This document shows positions 42,836-54,345 of a stretch of DNA of 64,000 bases, piece after piece. Origin of the DNA: Chelonoidis abingdonii (taxonomy: Eukaryota > Chordata > Testudines > Testudinidae); contig NC_133773.1 in assembly GCF_003597395.2 (NCBI RefSeq), forward strand, positions 143,163,327-143,227,326, in the 5' to 3' direction. Position 1 is the first letter of the stretch; each line of letters opens with the position of its first letter. A program made the translations under genes and the position numbers. The notes under the pieces are model-generated. The model searched no databases. It worked only from the letters and a program-made list of their open reading frames with translations, and was not told where the DNA came from.

Positions 42836-44053
42836 CAGGGCTGGTGCAAGGATATTTTGCGCCCTAGGCGAAACTTCCATCTTGCCCCCCCGCCCCCCCA
42901 AATCAATACATTATACACAATACACGGTCACAGAGTAACATGTTATAATTTAGATTTATGTTCTGTGCTTTAGTTTAGCAAAATTAGAAACAAGTCCTCA
43001 AGTCAATGCTGTGGCAATGTTCATGTTCTAGTGACAAGGTAGATAGCCCACAAGTCTTTGTTGCAACATTGATGTTCACATGTATGTTTTTATCACACTT
43101 GAGCTTCGAGAAGCTTCGCTCACCACTGGCCACAGAAACTGGGGAGAGTCAAGAGTATGCGAGAGCAATAACTGTGTTAGGGACACTATCTGTCAGCTGG
43201 GGGGTCAGGCGCGGTGGAGATAGGGTCAGGGGGGTGTCCAGCTCAGAGGGACTGAGCTCGGAGCTAGGGGTCAGGGCTGTGGGGGGGATGGGGTCAGGGG
43301 CGTGCCTGGGGGCACTGGGGCAGCTCAGCTCTGCAGGCTGCTGTTCTCTCCAGCCATCCAGGCACAAGGGGAGCAGGAGCAGGGACCAGCCAAGGACCAA
43401 GGGGGCAGGAGCACAGGCACCTGAGGTCAAGCTGTGGGGAAGCACTTGCTTACCTTGCCCAAGGCATGAGCATCGGGGTCTTCTTTCTTCCTCCGCTCCA
43501 CCAGACCACTGCTGAGGCTCTTTTCTTCTCCATGCCCCTCGCTGGGGCTGACGTGGAGGCTGAGCCAGGGGGCAGCCCCCGCTTTCCTCCGGAAGTCCTG
43601 GTGTCGCGCTGCCCTCGCAGGACTCCTGCCACGTGCCCTAAGCAGAGCTGCACAGCTCTGCCCAGCTGCCGGCGCCCCCACCGGCAACGAGAAAAATGGC
43701 ATAGGCTGGAGCCCCTTCTCTGGGAGGGAGAGGGATTCTGAGCCTCTGCCTGCAGCCCAGGGATTCCCCTGGGTCAGCGTGCCGCAGGCAGTCCGAACCT
43801 CTGGGCTGCCACGGCAGCGCCCTGACCCAGGAGGGGCCCTGGGCTGCTGGCTGCCGTGGCAGCGCCCTGACCCAAGGGGGGCCCTGGGCTGACGGCTGCT
43901 GCTGCCCCCGGCAGCTCAGACTCCCTCTCTGTCCCAGCAGCAGCGGCTGCTCAACCATTTAAAAAAAAATTGGGGGGCGCCGCTTTTTGATGCCCCCAAA
44001 TCTTAGCACCCTAGGCAACCGCCTAGTCCGCCTAAATGGTTGCACCGGCCCTG
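42836..44053. mobile_element. 1.2-kb hAT element with perfect TSD
   Basis: Left end CAGGGCTGGTGCAAGGAT and right end GGTTGCACCGGCCCTG are inverted. Subterminal GCGCCCTAGGCGAAAC mirrors CACCCTAGGCAACCGCC. It is flanked by a perfect 8-bp duplication, gttatacc, at 42828-42835 and 44054-44061. The interior has no transposase. The right half is GC-rich with a short internal repeat (TGCCGTGGCAGCGCCCTGAC / CCACGGCAGCGCCCTGACCC near 43808-43870). Open frames at 43006-43515 and elsewhere are not supported as genes. Confidence 0.9.
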
Positions 44054-44221
44054 GTTATACCTGCTCCTCAGTTAAAAGGACATATTCCCAGTTCCCACCC
44101 AACCCAACGGCCGTCTCTCCCCTCTCAAGAGCTCCATCTTATTTGCTCATCTCTTGTTTTCCTGGTCAAACTGGAGCAATCTGATGCTTGGAAGTAACTC
44201 TCTCACCTTGCTTACCACTAT

Positions 44222-44335
44222 GTTGCAGTTGCACTCAGTGGCTCCAGGCCCAGTTGTGCTAGGCGCTGCACAAAGAGAGAGTAAAAGATGGTCCCTGCCC
44301 ACTTGAGTTTACCGTCAATACAAAAAAGTGCTTAT
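44222..44335 (-). mobile_element. L2/L3-type tail
   Basis: CCAGTTGTGCTAGGCGCTGC, AGATGGTCCCTGCCCACTTG and GAGTTTACCGTCAATACAAA read as the complement of the common tail. Confidence 0.75.
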
Positions 44336-44464
44336 TTCCCCCCATCCATTTCTTCAACCGATGAGTTCATCCTCATGGGCCAGACTTCAGCCAGTGTGAA
44401 AGGGCAGTGAAATTGATGGCATTGCATGCATTTACACCAGCTGAGGATCTGGCCCCAGGAGCCA

Positions 44465-44680
44465 AATGTATTGTCATTTATAGTGCAGTAGCACCGGAAA
44501 GGCCCCCATGTGCAAGGCACCTAGTGAGAGACAATCCACTCCCCAAACAGCTCAGTCTAAATATACAAAGGATGGGAGGAGAAACAGAGGCACGTAGGCT
44601 TGCCCAAGACCTCATGGCAGGGCCAGGACTAGAACCCAGGTCTCCTAATGCCCAGGTCAGTCAATCACATGCCTACTGTC
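44465..44680 (-). mobile_element. MIR-like SINE with L2/L3 tail
   Basis: Complement of the full SINE layout: tail words (CCATGTGCAAGGCACCTAGT, CCCCAAACAGCTCAGTCTAA) followed by the MIR core (GAAACAGAGGCACGTAGGCT, TGCCCAAGACCTCATGGCAG, GACTAGAACCCAGGTCTCCT). It lies close to the tail at 44222. Confidence 0.75.
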
Positions 44681-46439
44681 ATTTAATCCTTTGTATAGCT
44701 CCAGTGAAGTCATCCCAGGCATGAATCAGTCTCCAAGTCTTTGGCTCCGGCCTGCATTCACCAGAGATGAAAATAACCCATGACAATGAGGTAAGTTTCC
44801 AGCCTTAGATTCTTACAGTGTCGAGCTGGGAAGACTTTGTCTCCGTGTGGCCAAGGAATGGCTGCAGCCTCCCACCAGGGAGCCAAACTGGAAGCCAGAA
44901 AACGGATTGCTCTTTGGCAGCATCGGACAGGCTCCGAGTTACAGTAGCACAAGGTCAGGGGGCAGTTCCTCCAAGAGCAGCTGGGGCCGGGGTTGTCCCT
45001 TTCCTCCTTTTCCCAAGAGAAAGAACTTCCCTCCTGACCCAGTGGAAGAGGCCAGAACTGGGGATTGTTAAAATATCTTAAGAAAACCCTTAAGGGAATC
45101 CTAATCAAAGGGAAAGCTGGACACAGCCTCTTAGTGGTGTGAATGCCATCTAAGCAAACCCAGCTTGACCTGAGTCGGTCAGTGACACTGGTCTTTCTCA
45201 GAAACCTGCAGTCCTAAAAAAGAATGAGCAGCTCTTTCCCCACCCTTGCTGACCACCCTGTCTCAATTGAACAGCGAGCCAGAAACGACAAACAATCTTT
45301 CCACCTTCCAAGAAAACAAGACAGAGCCACCTAGCCCAGAACAATGGAGAAGGATGTCTTCAGCCACAATAGCCGGCTGTGGTTAACCTCAGAGGCTGTG
45401 GTCAAACCCAAGGAAATTACAGAAAACCCTTAAACAAATATGTTTTCTCCCCTGGGTACCCATAAATAGAAGCTAGTGCTCCTGGGTGGGTTGGGGGGGG
45501 GGAGGAGAAGGGTAGTTAGTGTTTGTTCTTCTGTGGTTCGGTGTAGGCTAAACTGGAGATGAAGCTACGAAATCAAATGCAGCCAGAAGCAATAGAATTT
45601 GGAGCATAGAGCTACACGGGCTGGGTGCAGATTTCAGCCAGCACTACAGGGCCCTGATCCCAGACTGGGGCCTCTAGTTGCCACTGCAATACAAATGGTA
45701 AATAGCGGGAATACCAACAGGCGGAAGAACTGAGGTGGGAGTTTAGAAGAAACTGGGGCAAGGCACATACCCGTTTTGCCTCATTTCTAACCCTCTCGGG
45801 TGTCACGGGTTTGACCAAGTGGCTCAAACGCCAGCGTATTTAGGTTGTATGCCACTTGGGACAAAGCTCAGCACTCCACAGCTGATGTAGGTGGGGTGGG
45901 GGCCGTCCGTGCACGATAGGGCATGTTCCCATTAGGGTAGCCTAAGTTACAGGACTGTTGGCATTGTCAGCTACTGCTGCCATGAGCAGTTTGAATTCCC
46001 CCCATCCCCGGCTTTTCCATGGCACGGTGGGGATGTAGGTAACTGGCTGGTCATGGAGGAGGAGCTCAGCCGGCAGTGTGCCATGGATACTCATGGCCTG
46101 CCATCCTCAGGAATTAGCCTGGTTGGTCCCACTGCACTTAACGTGGAGCTTATGGGTCTCTTTTGGAATGTGGTGTGGTTGGAGTGATGGAAATGGAAGA
46201 AGACCGTAGCAGCTTCTGGGTGCTATAAGGGGGCAGCACTGAGAAGTTGGGGGGGCCTGGAGGAGGAGCCTGCCCCAGCCCGATGGGAAGTGACAAAGGC
46301 GCATTGTCCATGGCTTCAGTGGCAGGTATGGATTTCAGGGACATGGAGTAATCAGCAGCAGGACTTAATGAGAGCGTGCAGACGGAGGAGGGAACGGCAA
46401 CGAGAGATGGTGCAAAGTTTGATAGTCTGGGTACCAAGG
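44681..46439. other. Mostly unassigned
   Basis: 45640-45705 is a minus L2/L3-type tail fragment (CTACAGGGCCCTGATCCCAG, GCCTCTAGTTGCCACTGCAA). The rest, including G-rich runs near 45490, is unassigned. Confidence 0.4.
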
Positions 46440-46725
46440 CTGTGGTGTATGGAAAACTGTATTAAAATCATAAGTTCTTTTTCTTAATACACAGGTATTT
46501 CCTGGTCCTGCTTGCAGGCTAGGGGACTCTGTAGGGAAGCATGTGATCAGAGTCAGTTCAGCAGCCAGGCAGCCTAGAATAAGATTGGGTGAGTTGTGCC
46601 TCATGGCCTTAGGCAGAAGCCTGCTTTGTCTCTCTCTGTTTTTGGGTTCTTGTATGTTAAGTTTCTGGATTTGAAGTAATAAAGTAGTGTTAGATTTCAA
46701 CCTTCCAGAAGGATACAAAAATGTA
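46440..46725 (+). mobile_element. LTR-like repeat with polyadenylation signal
   Basis: The most complete copy of a family shared with 22775-23460 and 15985-16215. It has GTGGTGTATGGAAAACTG, TTTCCTGGTCCTGCTTGCAG, GGGAAGCATGTGATCAGAGT and GTCTCTCTCTGTTTTTGGGT, then AATAAA at 46678-46683. Termini and target duplication were not resolved, so LTR identity is an inference from the AATAAA and copy structure. Confidence 0.5.
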
Positions 46726-48924
46726 ATACTCTATTTTCTCTCTCTGTGTGTGTGTGCGCGCCAGAAACATAACACAGCCGCCCATGACGTGCTGGCTTGG
46801 CATTTGCATAGCGGCTCATGGTAGCTGTCCTTCCATTTCACACTGCAGGGGTCTGGTGGGGAATCACACAAGCCACTGACTCGAACCTTAGCCAGCTCTT
46901 GTTCAGTTCAGTAAGCCACTGTGGTGATAAGTGTGGTCTAACTACGGTCCTTTGGCTCTGTTTCTTTCCAGGCTTAGAGTCTCTGGGACTGATTGTCCTA
47001 CTTATGGTGGGGTGGGACAGGAGGTCCAGTGCTGCAAGATGCTGAGTGGGCTTTTTTGGGCTTCCTTTCCACCCCCCCCCCCCCCCAGGTTCTCCGTACA
47101 GGTCTGTGTGATCAAAGCCAAATACCAGCACCTACAATGGCTGCTAACAACTGGGAGTGCCTCAGGTGCAGTGAGTTAACCTATCAGATCGACAGGAAAC
47201 TATCAAGAGGAGGACTGAGAGCCAGCTGGGGGTCACACTAAGGCCTTGGAGACACACTAAGGTATGTGTTTTATGCTGATTCTTTTCCCTGCTTTGGGGA
47301 GGGGCTGGATAAATTAGTGGCCTTTATTCTTTCCCTAATGGATGGGAGCACCTATGTTATTAATTGACATGCTGGCCTGCCTTTGACATGGTGTGAACCT
47401 GGAGTAACTTGCTGATGTCCACAGTTGCACCAGCTTTATCAAGACACTGGGATTAAGATCTGGTCGGTCGTTACTTGGATGGCTCAAAGGCATCTTGAAG
47501 CTCAGCTAAATCTTGCTAAGAACCCAGCTCAGCTTAATCCTATATCTCACTTCTTGCTCACCAAGCTGCTTGTCTCTGAATCATCCAGCATTTGGCCTGG
47601 GCTCAAACTAAAACTGTGGTGGGTACCCAAGGCCACGTTAGTCTGGACAAAAGCCGAGGTTCAGCTTTCTGACTTGGCTCCTGCTAAGGTGCAGAGGAGT
47701 GTGCGAGGGAGAGGCCTGGGGACATAGGGAGATGAATCAAGCCTTGCAGCTCTGTCTCGTGCAAAGGTAACACTGGGAATGTCTGGCCAAGGCTGAAAGA
47801 CCCGAAAGGGCGGGATCCTCATCCCCAACAGGAGGGCATGCAGCTCATAAGATTCCAGCCATGCTGATGTGAGTCCCTGCAATGCACATCTCAAGGAATC
47901 ACATCGCTGCCCCTTCCCCAAACCCCGAGGCTGGCCTTGTGCACAGGAAGGAGTTGGGGGTAGAAACTCATTGTTTCATCGGTCCCCCAGAAACGCTGCT
48001 CAGCCCAGTGTTTGAAGAGGTGGTAATGGAAGGCAACCTGCAACCGTATTCTTCCTCACCCTCCACCACCTCACAGGGAAATCTCCTACCCCTCTGCCTG
48101 GCCCAGGAGACTCATCCACCCCCGAGACCCCCTGGAAATAGGCAAGGGAGACCCCCAGCAGCCTGCTGGATCTAGCCACCTCAAGAGCTAAAGAGGACTT
48201 CCTCCCCAGCTGTTTGTCACCAGGGGATCCAACTCACTGCCCTGCCCACCACCGCTGTGAGGGGCAGCTGCCAGGGAAGGAAGCCCCGGGAGTTGCTGGG
48301 GGATGTTGGAAGCACGTTGGGCTGAGATGGGTGGTAGATTCTGTAGGGGATGGGGAAGATCATGCAATGGATGGATGAACATTGGAAGGCTGGATCTGTT
48401 TGGAGGGGGAGACTATCAGAGGGAGAAAGTTGCACTGGGCCTCCTGCCCCTTAAAGGCATTGACCATCCAATAACTCCATGGTCTGTGGATCAGGCCAGG
48501 CCAGTGTCATGCTGAGATACTGCCACAGTGGCCATGCTAGCTCCAAGCGTCTGAGAGAAGGAGCGTGGCTCCTTCACGGATGTTAAGGAAAAGGTGGCAC
48601 ATGAGAGGTGAGGGGACTGCTTCACTGGTGATGGTAGTTGGACCCAAGGCCTATATAACTGGTGCCAGGACTCCAGGGTGTGGGAGCTCACCAGCCTTGG
48701 CAGGAAGTGTTCCTCCTCTCTGTTGAGAAGGTAGCCAAGGGTTTAGCACCATGGGGACAGTTGCAGTGGGGCAGCTGACTGGAGAGGCAGAGGTGCCCCT
48801 GAGAAGAGAAACACTATTTGGTCTAGAGCTTACTTTGTTTTCCTCCTAAGTGAGGAGCTGCCTCTGTGTCTTCTGGGTGTCTGGCTTGTGTGCGGCTACT
48901 CAAGGCAGCGTTGGCAACCTCAGA
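46726..48924. other. Unassigned sequence
   Basis: Short CT/GT microsatellite at 46737-46762 and a C-run at 47072-47086. No exon or repeat family recognised over 2.2 kb. Confidence 0.4.
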
Positions 48925-49145
48925 TTGGCTTCATGGGTGCTAGGCAATCTGGTGTACTGGTTTAGTACTAGGAAGACCTGAGTTCGATTTTGCTCTGCCC
49001 CGATCCTTGGGTACATCAATTCCCCTCCATGGGCCTCTTTTCTCTTCCCACTCTTGATTGTGAGCTCTCTGTCTGTACAGCATCTAGCACAATATGGTCC
49101 TGATCTGAGCAGGAGCCTCTCAGTGCTTGGTGGTAATGAGACAGG
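48925..49145 (+). mobile_element. MIR-like SINE with L2/L3 tail
   Basis: Head CTGGTGTACTGGTTTAGTAC, GACCTGAGTTCGATTTTGCT, then CACTCTTGATTGTGAGCTCT, CTGTACAGCATCTAGCACAA and a GGTAATGAGAC end. The core is shortened compared with 3170-3425. Confidence 0.7.
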
Positions 49146-49584
49146 TGTTTTGACTGAAGCAGGGAACAACACTGTAGCCTGGCTATATTTGGGTGAAACA
49201 CTCTCCTCTGCAGAGTAAGTCCCTGCTGATGCTCGGGTCTTGTGCTTTGCCTCTGCGCAGAGGTGACTGCTCTTTTCTGGCAGTGGCCATTTCAGTGATA
49301 ACCACCAGTAGCAGAGCGGTGCATGCAACCATAAATGCCTGCAGGGCTCATAAACACGGGGGCCGTGGCAGGCAGAGGTGTTTATGGCTGCAGGAGATGT
49401 TTATTGCTCTGTTACATCCTCTGCTCTTTACAGCAATTATTAATAAACAATGAAAAAAAGAGAAGTTGTATTCAATACATTTCTTTCCTCTTGACTCCGT
49501 GTGCTTAGTTAATATGCTGGCAATGGGAGGTCAAGGTACAAGAAGGCTAGACAGACTGAGCCAGGGAGAGGCAGGGGTCCACCA
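49146..49584. other. Unassigned sequence
   Basis: No feature recognised. Confidence 0.45.
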
Positions 49585-49815
49585 GATAGGTGTATGGTAG
49601 AGAAGCGGGTTCCAGTGCTTGGAGCACCAGTCTCTGGGAGTCAAAGCTGGTTTCTATGACTCCTAGCCCTGTTCTTTGAGAGCTACTGATTCTGCCACCA
49701 TGAGTGTCCTTATCCAAGTCACTTTCCCTCTGCCTTCCCATCCCATGTAACACAAGGAAAGCAATGCCTGCCTCCCCGAGGGCCGTGAGGTTAATTTGTT
49801 AAGATGCGTAAAAAG
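49585..49815 (+). mobile_element. MIR-like SINE
   Basis: Diverged head (GAGCACCAGTCTCTGGGAGT), GATTCTGCCACCATGAGTGT, AAGTCACTTTCCCTCTGCCT, AAAGCAATGCCTGCCTCCCC and GGGCCGTGAGGTTAATTTGT fit the order of a MIR-type SINE on the plus strand. Confidence 0.6.
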
Positions 49816-50234
49816 ACTCCGAAATCCACAGTGCTCTGGAAGGGGAGCAGGATTGGAAACAGCAGGATTCCTGGGTGACTTTGGAAGGCGTAAGGAGTGT
49901 CGATGGCTGAGTCTAAGCTGTGATTTACCCAAGAGGGTTGGAAAGGAATAATCTTGCCATACAGCAGTACAGCAGTATTGGCCATGCAAGCACATAATTT
50001 CCAAGGCCAGAAAGAGTTACTGTGATCGTCTACCCTGATCCTGCGCAACACAAGTCGGAGAACCCTAGGCACTAACTAGCACTTTCTGTTTGAAACACTC
50101 AAGTACTGGACCATACCAGAAGCAGGAGAGTGACCAGATGGCCCTCAGGTCTGAGCCCCTATAAACTGCAGTAATGTTAGTTGTCCTTCTGCATTCTTCA
50201 GTAACTGCTCCAGGCTTCCTGTTGACATAGTTAA

Positions 50235-50475
50235 GAGCTAATAAACAGAAAGCAGGAGCAAGGATGGCTTTGGAGCTTAAGGTGTTGGACTGGGAATGGG
50301 ACCATCTGCGGTCAGTTCCTGGCTCTGTCACAGCCTGCCTGGGTGATCTTGGGCAAATCACTTCATCTTTCTTGGCCTCAGTTTCCCCCATCTGCAAAAT
50401 GGGAGTGACAGCCCTGCCCTTACAAGTGAGTCAGGTGCTCAAATGTTAGAGCGATGGGGTGTGCACGCTGGCAGA
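50235..50475 (+). mobile_element. MIR-like SINE
   Basis: AAGGTGTTGGACTGGGAATG, CAGTTCCTGGCTCTGTCACA, CTTGGGCAAATCACTTCATC, GGCCTCAGTTTCCCCCATCT and GCAAAATGGGAGTGACAGCC form a clear plus-strand head and core. Confidence 0.8.
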
Positions 50476-52440
50476 GTTTATCAGAAAACAATTCAGCATT
50501 TACTTTAATATTGGAGCTGAGAAATATGCTGGATTGTATGGGGGTGTGTGTATTTTGTAGCTTCTGTTGTCCCTTATGTAGAGGTAGGCTGTGAGAACCC
50601 CTCTTCCTCCTGCTTGGTTTGAACACGGGTCCCATGCAACGTAAAGCAAAGGCTCGAATTCACAGTACCACCTGCCCTGCTCTTCCTGGTTGAGATTAAC
50701 GCTGCTAATGTTCCTAAAAGGCGACCGTTGGCACATGCCCGTGCCCAGTGCAGGCAGGAGCTGTATGAGATACCAACAGGCTTAATCAGCATGACATGTT
50801 CCCTGAAACCTGTAAACTATCATAGGGTCAAAAGTTGAAGGGTTTCCTTGTTTGCCACCTACGCTCCCCTGTGGTGGTTAAGCACAGTGGCTGTTCCAAA
50901 GGCAGAAATGCTCCTTAGAGGTGTGCACCAGGAGAGACAGGCTCTTCTGGGCTTCCTGGCCGGAATACGACACTGGCAACCTGCACTGCTTTCCGGTTTA
51001 CCAGCTCTGAAAGAAGGGAAAGACAGGTGACGTAATGTCTTAAGCTGTCCTCGGTTTCACAACGAACAGGATGTGTTTCCCTCTGAGTGAGTTACCAGGC
51101 ATGCAGAGGGGGGATGACAGTGCTTTGAATAAGGCTCAGCCACATATTCTTATTGAGCCAAGAACTTGTGGCTCCCACAGCAGAATGTGAACAACTCCCA
51201 TGGACTTTGGGAGAAGCAAGCTCCCAAAACCGTAGGCTTCAGCTTAACTTTGCAGCTTGGATCACTGCTGTTAGGCCTTGAGGAGCTTTTTGTGCATCTC
51301 AGAATGGAGCTACTACTGGGCTCTCTCTGGGTGTTGATGCAGGCTAGCTCTTCTGTGCAACTCTGAGTCCTCTTGCAAAGAGGTTACACAAGTGTCACAC
51401 TGCAGGGTGCAGTGGTGAGTGAAAGCACAAGCACTGTGTGGATAAAGGTGTAACTCACAACCTGCCTCTGTGCATGAGGTTACTAGAGAGTCTGATGCAC
51501 CATCTCCTTGCCCCAGGTTGTCGTTTCCACCTGCACAATGTGGAGTTAGAACTCTCTTCTATTGGAATGATAATCAGGCATATGTGACTCCAGACAGTCC
51601 AAGGCGGTGGAGAACTGGGCACCTGCTATGTGAGTGAGCAGGTTAAAACAGTCTCCTGCCCATGCAAAGAGAACTGGCTTCATTTAGCATAGGTTGCCAA
51701 TTCAGTGCAGTGTCTGCAGCTCCTTCCTTCTCCATCCTGTGTGTCAGTATCCTGGGTTAGCTAGGTAGGGGTGTGTGTGTGTGTGCGCGTGTAAATATAC
51801 ACGCTTCTCTTACTCTGAAGATCAGTACTCATTTCCTTTGGTTTCTTGGTACCTCTAAAGTTCTCTAACTTCTCAATCAGTGGTGCAATAAATCTGTTTG
51901 ATAGCTTCCCTAATAGCTTAGGAGGCACATGTCAATCTAGTTGACTGATATTTACACTCTCCTTACCTTTCCTTACCTGCTCTGTATCACTGGTTGTTGC
52001 ATAACTTCTTAACTTACTAACTGTACAACCTTTTAGCCAGAAGAACATTTGTAAAAAGGAGCTCACGATCTCCCCTATTTTGGGACTGGCATTAATTTTA
52101 TTCAACCTTAATGAGCCTGTTTCTGTCCACCACTACCTTCCTTCCTGATAAATGTAGGAAGTCCCTTCTTATTCCCCCTTGTTCCTTTGCTTTTTAACAG
52201 CAAGGTAGCATGAGTTAGCCTCTTCCCTTCAAGCTTTATGCTTTGTATTCTGGTTTCCTTTTCTGTTTACAAGGCAAAGTGGCTCTTTAGTGGAAGCTAG
52301 AGATCTTTGAGCAGTGTCAGAGGGAGCCAGGCTGTCTGCTTCACATTCGTTGCACTTTTCTCTTTCAGAGCAATTGGATGCTATTAAGTCTTAGTGGTGA
52401 TGTCTTTTAGGATTCACCAGCCTCCTTCTACGGTGGCAGA
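50476..52440. other. Mostly unassigned, (GT)n near 51771
   Basis: A GT microsatellite at about 51771-51790 is the only clear element. About 51890-52300 has words that could be a diverged minus-strand CR1 piece (AATAAATCTGTTTGATAGCT), not enough to call. About 49995-50070, just upstream, holds a weak CR1-tail complement. Confidence 0.4.
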
Positions 52441-52444
52441 TTTT

Positions 52445-52595
52445 AATAGACTCATAGACTTTAAGGCCAGAGGGGTTCATCGTGATCATCTAGTCTGAGC
52501 TCCTGCACATCACGGGCCACAGAACCTCACCCACCCACTCCTGAAATAGACCCCGAACCTCTGGCTGAGTCACTGAAGTCCTGCTCTTATTGCAT
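52445..52595 (-). mobile_element. CR1 3' end
   Basis: AATAGACTCATAGACTTTAA, GGCCAGAGGGGTTCATCGTG, ATCATCTAGTCTGAGCTCCT and CACAGAACCTCACCCACCCA are the complement of a CR1 3' end. Confidence 0.82.
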
Positions 52596-52674
52596 CAGGC
52601 TCAGTTGATATCTTGGTCCCTCAACATCTGTTCTCTAATACTCTTGTTCGGCGGCCCTCTGTGAACTCTGCCTT

Positions 52675-52920
52675 TGCTGTGGCAGCTGCGTGGTCTAGTG
52701 GATAACACATTGGACTGGGAGTTAGACTTGACTTCTGTTTGTGCCTTGGCCATTGACTTGCTGTTTGACTTTAGGCAAGTCACTTCACCCCTGTTTCCCC
52801 TCCCCTTTGTCTGTCTTTTCCATTGAGACTGCAAGCTCTTTGGGGCAATGACACCTAGCACAGCGGGGCCCTCCGCTTAGTTGGCGCACCCGTGTGCTGC
52901 TGGGATACATATAATAATTT
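52675..52920 (+). mobile_element. Full-length MIR-like SINE with L2/L3 tail
   Basis: The best preserved copy. Head GCTGCGTGGTCTAGTGGATA, ACATTGGACTGGGAGTTAGA; core TTTAGGCAAGTCACTTCACC; tail GAGACTGCAAGCTCTTTGGG, ACACCTAGCACAGCGGGGCC, ending TACATATAATAATTT. The head is tRNA-like but lacks an intact tRNA fold. Confidence 0.85.
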
Positions 52921-53613
52921 GCTGAATTCAAGTAGCTCATGGCCACTGGTTCCAAGTTTCTTTTTTCTCTCAGTCTGAATCAGTGCCTCTTTACTGCCCA
53001 GAACAAGATCTTAGGTGGTGCTCCTACCTCTGCATAATTTAGGAACTTGGAATGGTCTAATCTACCCCTCAGTGTGCCCATCCCTATCTAGGCAACTGAG
53101 CCAAAGCCCTTGGGCGTCTTTCCTCTGATGTTGGTGGGCTTTGGATCAGGCCTGAGTGCACTTGAAATAGATGCAACAGCGTGAGGACAGTTGCAAGTTT
53201 GGCTGTCTCTTACACTGTAGCCTCTCTCTAGGGCAAGGACTGTAAACGGCCTTGGGGACATGGGAAGAGATGGCTGTTAGTGACCTGCCACCAGATCAGG
53301 AATGGATGCGGAGGACATAGTGTGTGACCCCATCTGGGGAGGGTTGTACCTCTTGAGGGATCTCTCTCTTTCCTGCGCTCTGGCAACACGTGCCTAACGT
53401 GTTACGCCAATAAAGTCTCGTAAATGGACTTTAACTATGCCCAACATTTGGGTGCACAGGTGAAATATAAATATTTGTTCTCCAAGAGGCGTGGGGCTAG
53501 TTAAAAATCCCACATAAATGCTGGGTTAGAAGAGCAATGGATTGCTGAGACGAGTCTGGAGGGATTAACTAGGACTAGTTCATTTAAGAGGGGACATAAG
53601 AGTTATGCGAATC
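52921..53613. other. Unassigned sequence
   Basis: A CCAATAAAGTCTCGTAAAT word near 53409 resembles an LTR polyadenylation site, but nothing else supports an LTR. Confidence 0.35.
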
Positions 53614-53616
53614 AAT

Positions 53617-53912
53617 GGGTATGTCCAGACTACCCGCCATATCGGCGGGTAGAGATTGATTTCTCAGGGATCGATATATCACGTCTCATCTAGACGTGAT
53701 ATATCGATCCCCGAACGCGCTCTCGTTGACTCCGGAATTCCACCAGTGCGAACGGCAGTAGCGGAGTCGACAGAGGGAGCCGCAGACATCGATCCTGCTC
53801 CGTGAGGATGAGAGGTAAATCGATCTAAGACACTTCGACTTCAGCTACGCTATTCACGTAGCTGAAGTTTCGTATCTTAGATCGATCCCCCACCCCCAGT
53901 GTAGACCAGCCC
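53617..53912. mobile_element. Hairpin-rich MITE, Harbinger-like
   Basis: Ends GGGTATGTCCAGACTA and AGTGTAGACCAGCCC are inverted, with 3-bp flanks aat (53614-53616) and aat (53913-53915). It contains three perfect or near-perfect hairpins. ACCCGCC/GGCGGGT is at 53632-53651. GATCGATATATCACGTCT and its inverse flank ATCT at 53669-53709. CGATCTAAGACAC..TTCGACTTCAGCTACG and its inverse are at about 53820-53886. Non-coding. Confidence 0.82.
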
Positions 53913-53934
53913 AATGAGTGGTACAGAGTCAAGG

Positions 53935-54345
53935 TCCCATCTACCCTCTTCCCATTAAAACATCCAATGAAATTCAAAAAGCTACAAGCTGAACAGTACG
54001 AGAAGATGCTCTTCTATACCATGCAGAATTAACTTAGCCAACTCACTGCTACTATATTATTCAGACCAAGAGTTTAGTAGGATGTCAGTAAATATTGGGA
54101 ATTTATAGAATAATATCTTCTGTTGAATGCTACTTGGGATAAAAATGTAGTAAGAGATATCAGCTCATGTGCTTCAGCACATGAGACAACCAGTAACCGC
54201 CTATGGTTAGAAAGAAGTTTACGCAAAACATGCATATAGTATAACTTTTCCATTACAGGGTTTCTTGCACTTTCTTCTGAAGCAGCTGGTATGGGCTTGG
54301 TCTGATCGAGTAGGGCAATTTATAGGAGTCCCACGAGTTTCCCTA
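53935..54345 (+). mobile_element. CR1 LINE 3' fragment
   Basis: TTAAAACATCCAATGAAATT, AGATGCTCTTCTATACCATG, TTAGCCAACTCACTGCTACT, AGACCAAGAGTTTAGTAGGA and, near the end, GGGTTTCTTGCACTTTCTTC and GAAGCAGCTGGTATGGGCTT match the order of a CR1 3' noncoding region. Diverged. Confidence 0.7.

Noticed and set aside
43006..43515. 169-residue plus-strand open frame inside a hAT
   Set aside because: No transposase or other domain; internal part is G-rich. Kept as non-coding interior of the element.
53400..53430. LTR polyadenylation region
   Set aside because: Single AATAAA word without LTR ends or copies elsewhere in the window.
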